A stretch of 32,393 nt of DNA from Nannocystis sp. GTDB taxonomy: Bacteria; Myxococcota_A; Polyangia; Nannocystales; Nannocystaceae. The stretch covers positions 1 through 32,393 of the forward strand of contig NZ_JACCSO010000100.1 in assembly GCF_013812955.1 (NCBI RefSeq), given 5' to 3'. The position numbers were made by a program, and so were the translations under genes. Under the pieces are notes generated by a model. It was not told the origin of the DNA and did not search any database. It worked only from the letters and a program-made list of their open reading frames with translations. Of this stretch, positions 19,087 to 27,620 are shown piece after piece. The first letter of the stretch is position 1, and each line of letters begins with the position of its first letter.

Positions 19087-21150
19087 ATGACGCTCCGTGA
19101 CCCGTCGATCGCCGCGATCTTTCAGCCGAACCCCGAGGGTCCCGTCAGGGCCGTACTGGTCGCCGGGAGTTGCGGCAACGTCGGCTTCGGCAAGCTCGGC
19201 CAGTGGGCCCGGATCCTCGCGCCGCACGGCATCCCGGTGATCGCCCTCGACCTCGCGCCCGAGGTCATGCAGGTGCGCGAGCGCCTCGCCAAGGACTTCG
19301 CGCCGCGCCTCGGCGCCGAGGAGATCGCAGCGATCACCGCCGCGATCCATCCGGTGCAGGGCACGCTCGCCGATGTGCCGGCCGAGTTCGCTATCGGTCT
19401 CGTCTTCGAGGCGATCCCCGAGAAGCTCGCGATCAAGCGCCCCTTCTACGAGGCCGTGCACGCGCGCGATCCCGAGGCGTACATCTTCTCGGCGACCTCC
19501 GGCCTGACCACGCGCAAGCTCTTCGAGGGCATCCCCGGCAGCGAGCGCTGCGGCGTGCTGCACCCGTTCTTCCCGCACCTCACCAACAAGCTGTGGGAGC
19601 TGCCCGAGCACGGCGCGATCACTGGCGCCGCCGAGCTCAAGGCGATCAAGGCCCTGCTCGCGCGCGCCGGCATGAACATCGTCTCGGTGGCCGACGTGCC
19701 GAGCTTCGCCGCCGACCGCCTGTTCTGCGGGATGATGCTCGAGGCCGTGCGCATCCACGCCTCGCTCGGCCTGACGCCCGCGCAGATCGACGACGTGTGC
19801 AAGCAGGTGCTCGGCACCTCGCCCTTCTTCGTGCACAACCTGATCCGCGGCGCCAACGCGCTCTCGGCCCACTGCATGGAGCTGATGCAGGAAGAGGTCG
19901 ACAGCAGCCTCTACACCATCCCGGAGGCCTGGCAGCCCTACATCGCCGATCCCGCCAAAGCGTGGCCCTACGAGCGCGGCCAGCGGTGCCCGCCCGAGCA
20001 CTTCGAGGCCGTCCGCCAGCGTTTGCTCGGCATGCTGTTCGCGCTGACCGCTTACATGATCAAGCACGAGGTCGCGACCCTCGACGCGATCAACTTCCTC
20101 GCCGAGAAGGCGCTCGCCTTCCGCGAGGGTCCGCCGGCGCTGATCGAGGGCATGGGCCTGGAGCGCGCCGCCGAGCTGACCCGCAGCTTCCTCGCCGACC
20201 AGAACATCACCCGCGCCGACGAGGTCGCGCCGCTCGAGGTGTTCAAGGAGGGCGCCGCCGACTGGGGTCAGGTCTACGTCGGCCGCAGCGTGATGAACGG
20301 CATCGGCCTGCTCTCGCTCAAGCGCACGACCCTCAACTTCACCTTCATCGCCGAGCTCGATCGCGCCATCGATGCGCTCCAGCGCGACCCCGCCGTCAAG
20401 GCGATCGTGCTCGCGCCGGACGGCCACTACAGCCGCGAATTCGGGCACGGCGCCGACCTCCAGTGCTTCGTCCCGGTGTTCGGCGACAAGCCCGGCGCGC
20501 TCAAGCTGATCCAGACCTGGAAGGCCACGCTCGCCAAGCTTCGCTCCGGCAAGCCGACCGTCGCGGCGATGGTCGGTCGCGTGCTCGGCGGCGGCCTCGA
20601 GCTCGCCTCGAGCTGCCACGCCCGCATCGCCGCCGTCGGCACCGTGCTCGGCCAGCCCGAGGCGACCGTCGGCGTGCTGCCCGGTCTCGGCGGCTGCCAC
20701 CTGATCCACCGCCTCTCCGATGTCGAGGCCTGGCCGCGCATCAACGAGATCCTGCTGACCGGCGGCACCTTCAGCGCCGAGGAGGCCGTCAACTGGGGCT
20801 TCGTCAACGCCGTCATCCAGGTCCGCGACCTGCCGCGCGCCAGCATGGCCCTCGCCTCCGAGATGGCCGAGCTGCGCGCCGGCCCGCCGTTCCGCAAGGA
20901 GCCCGCCGAGGTCACCGTCGACCTCGGCGTGTCCGGCACCAACGCCCAGGGCGTCGCCCTCGACCGTGAGCACCGCGACCTGCTCGCTCGCACCATCGTC
21001 GACTGCAACAACCTCCCCTACGCCGCCGCCGCCGACCTCGAGGCCGAGCGCGCCGCCGAGAGCTTCAGCCTCTCTGCCTGCCGGATCGGCGTCCAGGCGC
21101 TGATGCGCGGCAAGCCGCCGCAGTTCGAGCATCCGCTCGCCAAGAGCTGA
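19087..21150 (+). CDS. 3-hydroxyacyl-CoA dehydrogenase-like + enoyl-CoA hydratase/isomerase fusion
   Basis: N-terminal NAD-binding/HAD-like region (VFEAIPEKLAIKRPFYEAV, GVLHPFFPHLTNKLWELPEHG, DVPSFAADRLFCGMMLEAVRIHASLGLTPAQIDDV); C-terminal crotonase motifs (KPTVAAMVGRVLGGGLELASSCHARIAA, GQPEATVGVLPGLGG). Confidence 0.88.
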   Translation: MTLRDPSIAAIFQPNPEGPVRAVLVAGSCGNVGFGKLGQWARILAPHGIPVIALDLAPEVMQVRERLAKDFAPRLGAEEIAAITAAIHPVQGTLADVPAEFAIGLVFEAIPEKLAIKRPFYEAVHARDPEAYIFSATSGLTTRKLFEGIPGSERCGVLHPFFPHLTNKLWELPEHGAITGAAELKAIKALLARAGMNIVSVADVPSFAADRLFCGMMLEAVRIHASLGLTPAQIDDVCKQVLGTSPFFVHNLIRGANALSAHCMELMQEEVDSSLYTIPEAWQPYIADPAKAWPYERGQRCPPEHFEAVRQRLLGMLFALTAYMIKHEVATLDAINFLAEKALAFREGPPALIEGMGLERAAELTRSFLADQNITRADEVAPLEVFKEGAADWGQVYVGRSVMNGIGLLSLKRTTLNFTFIAELDRAIDALQRDPAVKAIVLAPDGHYSREFGHGADLQCFVPVFGDKPGALKLIQTWKATLAKLRSGKPTVAAMVGRVLGGGLELASSCHARIAAVGTVLGQPEATVGVLPGLGGCHLIHRLSDVEAWPRINEILLTGGTFSAEEAVNWGFVNAVIQVRDLPRASMALASEMAELRAGPPFRKEPAEVTVDLGVSGTNAQGVALDREHRDLLARTIVDCNNLPYAAAADLEAERAAESFSLSACRIGVQALMRGKPPQFEHPLAKS

Positions 21151-21179
21151 GTCCTTCGCCTCGGCTAGACTCGCTGGTC

Positions 21180-21854
21180 ATGAGCGGCGAGCGAAGCGAG
21201 AGCGGCGAGGCCGGGCCGCCGCAGCCCAGCGTGGTTTTGGCCCGGCGTGTCGGCATCCGCCACCCGCCGAGCCTGGTCTTCGTGCTGCGCTTGCCGCCCG
21301 AGCAGGTCGTCGAGCGCCTGCTCGGCGATCCCAGCGTGGCCGAGCGCGATGACGGAGCCTGGAGCGCGCGCGAGGCCGGTTACGACCTGCAGCGCGTCCC
21401 CGAAGGCTTCACCCTGACGAGTGATCCCGGCGGACCGGGGGCCTGGCGACCCGGCACGCAGGCGATCTGCGAGGGCCACCTCGAGGCGATCCCCGGCGGC
21501 TCGCGCCTGGTCGTGCGCTTCCGTCTGCATCCGCTGACCCGCAACGCCTTCACCTTCCTCGCCCTGCTCGCGCTCGCCATGGCCGGATTTCAGCTCATCG
21601 TCGCCGGGCCAACCGCCGCCGCGCTGCTGCTGATCCCGATCGCCGTGCTCACGACGATCCTCGCCGCCGACCGCAACCGTCTGCGCCGGCAGCGGGAGGC
21701 GCTGCGCTCGCTGGTCGAGTCGACCTTTACGCCACTTGCGCAACCCCAGCTGGCGGCCCCGACCGATCCGTTTCGACTCGCCGAAGTTCCCGCCGGCGAT
21801 CACGGCGCGCGGCCCCGCGCGGATGCAGACGATCCACCGCGGCCCGGCCGCTAG
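21180..21854 (+). CDS. Hypothetical protein with a central hydrophobic (two-TM) region
   Basis: FTFLALLALAMAGFQLIVAGPTAAALLLIPIAVLTTILAADRNRLRRQ; collinear with neighbours; no family recognised. Confidence 0.6.
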   Translation: MSGERSESGEAGPPQPSVVLARRVGIRHPPSLVFVLRLPPEQVVERLLGDPSVAERDDGAWSAREAGYDLQRVPEGFTLTSDPGGPGAWRPGTQAICEGHLEAIPGGSRLVVRFRLHPLTRNAFTFLALLALAMAGFQLIVAGPTAAALLLIPIAVLTTILAADRNRLRRQREALRSLVESTFTPLAQPQLAAPTDPFRLAEVPAGDHGARPRADADDPPRPGR

Positions 21855-21991
21855 ACCCTTGATCTCACAACGTTTTCAACGCCGCTCCGACCCAGCGTCC
21901 GAGCCAGCGCGAGCACCGAGCCATGCCGATCGCGGGCCGCCCCCCTGTCACCCGACCGCACACATCGCTCCAGATCTATTAAACCCGTTCC

Positions 21992-24900
21992 ATGGACGAC
22001 GAACGGCCGACCCAGGGCTACCGCACTTTCGCCGAGGCCGCTCCCGAGCCGATCCCGCCGCGGGAGCACCTGGCCGAGTTCTCGGTGCCGATGCTCGGCC
22101 CCATGCAGCTCGAGCTCGGCCTCGCCGCGCCGATCCGCCTGAGCCTCGACCGCGAGGAGCTGCGCCTCACTCCCGGTAGCGGCCTGCGCCTGCGCAGCGA
22201 CGCCAGCCTCCCGCCGGTGCTGATCCGCCACCTCCACCTCGACCTGCGCCGCGCCACCCTCGACCTCGACGCCACCGGCATCGGCGCCTTCGAGATGCGC
22301 GCCGCCTCGGTCGCGCTCGGCGCCGCCTTCGAGCTGGTCCTACCCTGGCAGCCCGGCAGCAGCATCGTCGACGTCGCCATGCAGAACCTCCCCGCGCGGC
22401 CCGACGGTGGCCGCCGCGTATGGAGCGCCGGCCCCGCCAGCCTCTGGGTCGATCCCGACACCCGCCTCGAGCTCGCCGTCACCCCCGAGTGCGCCGAGAT
22501 CTCCGTCTCCCACGCCGTCACCCTGCGGCTCATCGGCATCGGCATCGGCCTGCTCGCGATCCGCTACCTGTTCGGCACCCAGCGCCTCGAGTTCGAGGGC
22601 GCCCCCGGCCAGCCGCTGCGCAACGCCCTGCTGCGCTTCGTCGCCTGGGTCGCCAGCGCCTACCTGAGGAAGCGCCTCCCGCCGGCCCTGCGCGAGCCCG
22701 GTTACGACCCCTTCGCCGATGCCGACCGTCGCGCCCACTTCAGCGAGCTGGCCGCCAACTTCCAGAACAAGCCCGGCCGCAAGGCCCCCGCCGGCGCGAC
22801 CGGGGACCCGACCATCGTCGCCGACAACGTCGCCAACCAGGAGCCCGAGGCCGGCGCAGCTGTCTCCGAGGACAGCTCCAACAAGCCTGTCCCAAGAGCC
22901 AGCTCACCTGTCCCCGCGGACACCTCCGCCCCCGACACTCTGGTCGCCCGCCTGCGCGCGCTCCAGCACCTGCGCCTCTCGCCGGGGCCGATCCCCGACA
23001 CCGCGCGCCTGATCGTCGTGGTCCCGCTCGGCGAGCGCGGCAGCCTCGCGCTGTGCACCGACCGCGGCGCCGCCGTCGACATCCGCCGCCGCGGCGCGCA
23101 CATCACCCTCGACGCCAACGCCGGCCTCTACCTGCACGCGGAGCAGATCCCCGCCCTGCCCGGCCTGCGGATCCGCCACCTCGCCGTCAACTTCGGCGCC
23201 CTCGAGATCGAGCTGACCGCCAGCCCGCCGCTCGGCAACTTCACCGCCACCGCGATCCAGCAGATCGGCCGCAAGGCCCTCGGCACCAGGCTCTCGCCCG
23301 CGGTCCGCAGCCGCCTCGAGGCCCTCGGCACCAGCGACGAGCTGCTGCGCCAGCGCATGGGCGCGACCTCCGAGCTCGTGCTCACCACCCCGCGCGACCA
23401 GGAGATCTTGCTGCGTCACGCACCCGAGGCGCTCGAGCTGCAGATCCCCGGCGGCCTCGAGCTCAAGTTCTCCGGCCTCGACTTCCTCCCCGACGCGACC
23501 ATCACCGGCCTGCGCTACGGCTGGGCCGACGGCAAGCTCGAGCTCGACGCCACCCCCGCGCTCGGCGACTTCGGCAACAGCTTCGTCACCCAGCTCGTAC
23601 GCCACCGGGCCGCCCCGCACCTGCCCAAACTGCTCGGCGCCCGCGGCCCCGACGCCAGCACCCCGATCGACCCGCAGATCGCCGCCGCCCGCCCCGCGGT
23701 CCTGTTCGAGAAGACCATCCCCGTGCTCGGCGCGATGCAGGTCCGCCTCGACCCCGCCGACCGCGTCGAGCTCTCGCTGTCCGCCGCCGCCCTCGAGCTC
23801 AACACCATCACCGGCATCGCCCTGCTGGTCCCGGAGCTCGAGCTCGCCCTCGTGCTCGAGCAGTTCCGCTTCGAGCCCCACCAGCGCCGCCTCGGCGCCG
23901 ACGTGAGCCTCGGCGACTACATCACCGAGCTGCTCAGCCGCCTGGTCGAGGACATGGCCCTGCCGCCGCTGCGCCAGCGCCTGCCGAGCTGGAAGGCCGA
24001 CCTCGACCCCGCCAGCGCCTGGACCCTGCTGAGTCTCAAAGCCGGCCCGCTCGGCGCGGTCGACATCATCATCCCCGCCAACGGCGCGATCGTCGTCGAG
24101 CGCAGCCGCGACGCGCTCGAGCTGCGGGTCGAGCCCGCCCTCGAGATCCGCGCCGAGGACCAGCGCTTCGTCCCCGTGCTCGCCTTCCACCGCCTGCGCT
24201 GGCAGCCCGGCGACGACGCATGGATCGTCGACTTCGATCCGCCGGTCGGCCCCCTGATCCCCGAGCTGCTGCAGCGAGTCGTGCACAAGCTCGCCCCCGC
24301 GGAGACCCTGGCCAACATCACGAAGATGCTCGCGCTCCCGGAGCCCACGCGCATCAGCCGGCCGCCCTCGCCGCCCTCGAGCGCCAGCACCGTCGTGTAC
24401 GAGACCACCGTGCCCAAGCTCGGGCCCGTGAAGGTCTGCCTCGACCCCCAACGCGCCGTCGACCTCGCGCTCGACCGCGAGAGCGTCGGCATCACCCCCG
24501 GCACCGGCGCCTGCGTCCGCCTGCCCGGCATCGGCTTCAACCTCGAGATCGAGGGCATCAAGGTCTCGCTGCGCCCGCTCGGCGTGCACCTCGAGACCCA
24601 GCCCGAGGCCGGTCCGCTGTTCGACCACGTGCTCGAGCACGCGCTACGCGGCCTGCTGCAGACCCACGCCAACGACTTCTGGCCCAGCGGCGAGGCCGCG
24701 CGGATCGGCCAGGACACCCTGCTGGTGCTCGGTCGCGGCACGACCTGGGGCCCGCTGCGGATCAGCGTCACCGAGCGCGGCACGATCGAGCTCCACCTCG
24801 ACCGCGACGGCGTGCGCCTGCGCTCCGAGGCCGGCCTCTTCATCTCCGGCCCGGGCATCGACTGGCTGCCGGACTTCTACCTCCACACCCTCGGCTACAC

Positions 24901-25876
24901 CTTCGAGGGCGGCGCCGTCGTGCTCGAGATCAGCGGCATCGAGGAGAACTACTACCACGAGAAGCACGCCGTCAGCCCGATCACCCAGGCCCTGCTCGCG
25001 CACCTGATCAAGGTCCTCGCGCTGCCCAAGCTGCCCGCGTGGACCGCCCAGCTCGGCGTGCAAAAGTTCCCGCTGCCGCCGGTCCCGGTCCGCGACCCCG
25101 CGCGGATCGGCCTCTACCGCCTGGCGCTGCCCGGCGACTTCGGCGAGGTCGTGATCTCGATGGCCCCCGACGACGCCGTCACCGCGCGCGCCGACGAGGA
25201 CGAGTTCTCCTTCATCAGCGACCGCGGCCTGCTGGCGACGCTCCCGGGCCTGCGCTTCGAGCTCTCGCTGCGCGGCGTCCGCTACCACATGCACAGCGGC
25301 GAGATCCAGGTCGGCGGCCTCGGCCAGCTGGAGAACGCCCTGCTCGAGGCCGTCGTCGCCCGCCAGCTCACCACCAAGGTCAAGCAGGTCGGCAGCGAGA
25401 CCCCCGGCGACGTCACCGGCACCGTCGGCACCCTGCTCGAGCAGCTGCCCGTCGACGACAAGGGCCGCAAGGTCCTCTTCCACCACAAGATGGTCGACAT
25501 CCTGCTCATGCCTGGCGCGCGCCTCCAGGTCCGCGTCACCGCCGACGGCCTCGCCTTCGAGTCCAACCCGCCGCTCAAGATCGACGGCCCCGCCCGCATC
25601 GACTACATGTTCAACGGCATCCGCTACAAGTTCGCCGACGCCTCCTTCCACCTCGACCTCGACAACGGCGGCGCCCTCCTCTCCGGCCTCTTCACCGACG
25701 TCGTCATCTACGAGGCCGAGACCCGCCTCAACGACATGTTCAAGCCCCTGCTCCCGCCCGCCATGCGCGTCAAGGGCTACAACCTCGCCCGCGACCCCGA
25801 CTCGATGCAAAACATCGAGCAGCTGATCCAAAACTTCGCCATGCTCGGCGACAAGAACAAGAAGCCCGCCGCCTAA
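21992..25876 (+). CDS. 1294-aa internally repetitive protein of unknown function
   Basis: Continuous ORF with recurring modules of about 110-130 aa (beta-type alternating hydrophobic segment, then a helix), e.g. FSVPMLGPMQLELGLAAPIRLSLDREELRLTPGSGLRLR / KTIPVLGAMQVRLDPADRVELSLSAAALELNTITG / TTVPKLGPVKVCLDPQRAVDLALDRESVGITPGTGACVRLPG. Confidence 0.85.
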   Translation: MDDERPTQGYRTFAEAAPEPIPPREHLAEFSVPMLGPMQLELGLAAPIRLSLDREELRLTPGSGLRLRSDASLPPVLIRHLHLDLRRATLDLDATGIGAFEMRAASVALGAAFELVLPWQPGSSIVDVAMQNLPARPDGGRRVWSAGPASLWVDPDTRLELAVTPECAEISVSHAVTLRLIGIGIGLLAIRYLFGTQRLEFEGAPGQPLRNALLRFVAWVASAYLRKRLPPALREPGYDPFADADRRAHFSELAANFQNKPGRKAPAGATGDPTIVADNVANQEPEAGAAVSEDSSNKPVPRASSPVPADTSAPDTLVARLRALQHLRLSPGPIPDTARLIVVVPLGERGSLALCTDRGAAVDIRRRGAHITLDANAGLYLHAEQIPALPGLRIRHLAVNFGALEIELTASPPLGNFTATAIQQIGRKALGTRLSPAVRSRLEALGTSDELLRQRMGATSELVLTTPRDQEILLRHAPEALELQIPGGLELKFSGLDFLPDATITGLRYGWADGKLELDATPALGDFGNSFVTQLVRHRAAPHLPKLLGARGPDASTPIDPQIAAARPAVLFEKTIPVLGAMQVRLDPADRVELSLSAAALELNTITGIALLVPELELALVLEQFRFEPHQRRLGADVSLGDYITELLSRLVEDMALPPLRQRLPSWKADLDPASAWTLLSLKAGPLGAVDIIIPANGAIVVERSRDALELRVEPALEIRAEDQRFVPVLAFHRLRWQPGDDAWIVDFDPPVGPLIPELLQRVVHKLAPAETLANITKMLALPEPTRISRPPSPPSSASTVVYETTVPKLGPVKVCLDPQRAVDLALDRESVGITPGTGACVRLPGIGFNLEIEGIKVSLRPLGVHLETQPEAGPLFDHVLEHALRGLLQTHANDFWPSGEAARIGQDTLLVLGRGTTWGPLRISVTERGTIELHLDRDGVRLRSEAGLFISGPGIDWLPDFYLHTLGYTFEGGAVVLEISGIEENYYHEKHAVSPITQALLAHLIKVLALPKLPAWTAQLGVQKFPLPPVPVRDPARIGLYRLALPGDFGEVVISMAPDDAVTARADEDEFSFISDRGLLATLPGLRFELSLRGVRYHMHSGEIQVGGLGQLENALLEAVVARQLTTKVKQVGSETPGDVTGTVGTLLEQLPVDDKGRKVLFHHKMVDILLMPGARLQVRVTADGLAFESNPPLKIDGPARIDYMFNGIRYKFADASFHLDLDNGGALLSGLFTDVVIYEAETRLNDMFKPLLPPAMRVKGYNLARDPDSMQNIEQLIQNFAMLGDKNKKPAA

Positions 25877-27129
25877 TCCCCGTGGCCCAGGGCCTCCCTC
25901 AACCCGCGGGCCAGCCGGCGGTAGAACACCCACACATTATGAAAGCCTCGCCGCCGGTTGCGCTCGGCCCCGCGAAACAAGGCGACATGGTGACCGAGCT
26001 GCCGGCAGACCTCGCAGAGACACGCCCGCCACGGCCGCGCCTCGAGCACCTCGCGGTAGGCCGCGCCTCGATCGACCCGTGGATCGTGGACCCGCCCGTA
26101 GGCCGCGAGCGCCGCGAGCACGACCGCTAACGAGCAAGTTCCGGCGTCATAGTCCGCCAGTCGCCGCAAACAGCTGCGCTCGCCCGCGCGAGCGTCCGCC
26201 TCGTCGACCTCGCCCGCACGAATGCGGGCCCCGAGGCGAACGTTTCCCTCGACCTGAGGCACCCGGATCGCGCTGTAGGCATGATCGAGGGTATAGTAAT
26301 TGCCGGTGTCAGCCATGAACGCCTGCCGCAATGGCGACGTGCTGTCGAAGCTGGCCACGCCATATTCACCGAAGCGCGCGAGCGTGGCGAGCCGCGACGC
26401 GCCCAGCAGGTGAAGCCTCGTATCTACGCGCCGCGTCGCCTGGATCGCCTCCAGACAGCGGAGGATCTCCGGTGTTTTCATCCGCGCGACGCCCCCGAGC
26501 GCGACGTAACGAAAGCCGATCTTCTGCAATGCATCGACGGCGACGGCGTACGAGCGCGGGCTCCACCCCTGCGCGACGCCGATCGGAGTCAAGCGCAGCC
26601 CTCCGCGCACCACCGAGCGATGAAAGTCAGCGGCGAGCTCCAGCGTGAGCGCCTGCCGATCGCGGACCACCGCCGGAACCCTACCAGTACCGCCGTCGTC
26701 CCACTCGGGCCGATACTCCGGGATGATGTGGTCCACCGACAGCCCACAGTCGAAGCCGCACCTGTCGTAAAACTCGATCACCTCATCGACCGTGTACGGC
26801 GGAGCGGCCTGCTTGATGTAGCTGAAGGCCCCGCAGTCGCCCATGAAACGGAGCGGACCCCAGCGATGATCGGCGGCCCGAAAGCTGCTGTGCACGCCAT
26901 CGCGGGCCAGCCTCGCCCGCTGCAACTGCGTGTATCTCGCCTGCCCTGCCCCGCCGGTCCCATCGACGATCGCCTTCGAGACCAGCACGCCGTCGAACGC
27001 GCGCTCCGAGAACACCTCATGCGCATACTGGTCGTCACGGTCGCGCACGCGCCCGACCCCGCGGCGCTCGGTCGTAAAGTCAAAGCTGGGATCGACGAGA
27101 TCCTGGCTGTCAGGGAGGTAATACTTCAT
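25873..27129 (-). CDS. DpdA-like tRNA-guanine transglycosylase-family protein (putative 7-deazaguanine DNA transglycosylase)
   Basis: MKYYLPDSQDLVDPSFDFTTERR...DDQYAHEVF...FDGVLVSKAIVDG; MGDCGAFSYIKQAAPPYTVDEVIEFYDRCGFDCGLSVDHIIPEY; LTPIGVAQGWSPRSYA; RYVALGGVARMKTPEILRCL; LHLLGASRLATLARFGEYGVASFDSTSPLRQAF; zinc motif CLCEVC...H. Confidence 0.85.
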   Translation of the reverse strand: MKYYLPDSQDLVDPSFDFTTERRGVGRVRDRDDQYAHEVFSERAFDGVLVSKAIVDGTGGAGQARYTQLQRARLARDGVHSSFRAADHRWGPLRFMGDCGAFSYIKQAAPPYTVDEVIEFYDRCGFDCGLSVDHIIPEYRPEWDDGGTGRVPAVVRDRQALTLELAADFHRSVVRGGLRLTPIGVAQGWSPRSYAVAVDALQKIGFRYVALGGVARMKTPEILRCLEAIQATRRVDTRLHLLGASRLATLARFGEYGVASFDSTSPLRQAFMADTGNYYTLDHAYSAIRVPQVEGNVRLGARIRAGEVDEADARAGERSCLRRLADYDAGTCSLAVVLAALAAYGRVHDPRVDRGAAYREVLEARPWRACLCEVCRQLGHHVALFRGAERNRRRGFHNVWVFYRRLARGLREALGHGD

Positions 27130-27518
27130 GCCCCTCGCGGCCCCCGGGTCGGGCCCTCGTCGCCACGGCGACGAGCGAGCGCAGCTGCGAACATGCGACC
27201 GACCTCCCTCGGCCGTAGCCTCGTCCCGAGGAGCAGGTCCAGCGCCCAGCGCGGCGCGTCCTGAAGCACCGCGTTCACGGCGTCCTCCGCCGTCACCGGG
27301 CGCAGGTGCTGCCGCAGCAGCTCCGCCTGCTCGCCCTCGACGCAGGCGCGATGAAAGCGTCCCCCTGGCGATCCGATCACGAAGATCGCCCCGTCGACCT
27401 CCGCGAATACAGTCCCCGCCGGCCACAGCGCGACCGCAGCGAAGTTGCGGGCGCTACACCTAAAGTCCGGCCGCGGGTTGAGCAGATGCCGCCCGAGGAT
27501 CTTGATCACCACCGCCAT
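27126..27518 (-). CDS. Small protein of unknown function, translationally coupled to the DpdA-like gene
   Basis: MAVVIKILGRHLLNPRPDFRCSARNFAAVALWPAGTVFAEVDGAIFVIGSPGGRFHRACVEGEQ...; its stop overlaps the DpdA-like start (ATGA at 27126-27129). Confidence 0.65.
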   Translation of the reverse strand: MAVVIKILGRHLLNPRPDFRCSARNFAAVALWPAGTVFAEVDGAIFVIGSPGGRFHRACVEGEQAELLRQHLRPVTAEDAVNAVLQDAPRWALDLLLGTRLRPREVGRMFAAALARRRGDEGPTRGPRGA

Positions 27519-27555
27519 GCGGCGAGTGTAGCCGCAACGCCGGCCGATCAAGCCG

Positions 27556-27620
27556 TGTCGCTATTTGTCTCAAAATGTCTTTAGCAGTCGCTATCTGTCT
27601 TTATTTGTCGCCATCTGTCT
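27556..27620. repeat. AT-rich array of three 14-bp direct repeats (gtcgcYatYtgtct), transposon-end-like
   Basis: gtcgctatttgtct (27557-27570), gtcgctatctgtct (27587-27600), gtcgccatctgtct (27607-27620), plus TGTC-containing spacers. Confidence 0.8.

Noticed and set aside
19072-21132. 686-aa minus-strand ORF
   Set aside because: Antisense shadow of the HAD-ECH fusion; typical high-GC artefact.
22904-24640. 578-aa minus-strand ORF
   Set aside because: Shadow of the 1294-aa gene; no recognisable motif.
22420-26130. 1236-aa plus-strand ORF in another frame of the repeat protein
   Set aside because: R/P/A-dominated translation typical of out-of-frame GC-rich reading; the 21992-25876 frame has structured periodicity.
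27556-27620. CRISPR array interpretation of the AT-rich repeats
   Set aside because: Repeats are only 14 bp with 6-16 bp uneven spacers and no cas genes; incompatible with CRISPR geometry.
27557-27620. Complete transposon bounded within this window
   Set aside because: No transposase ORF and no matching inverted end found between 27620 and 31168 by eye; only an end/remnant or operator array is defensible.
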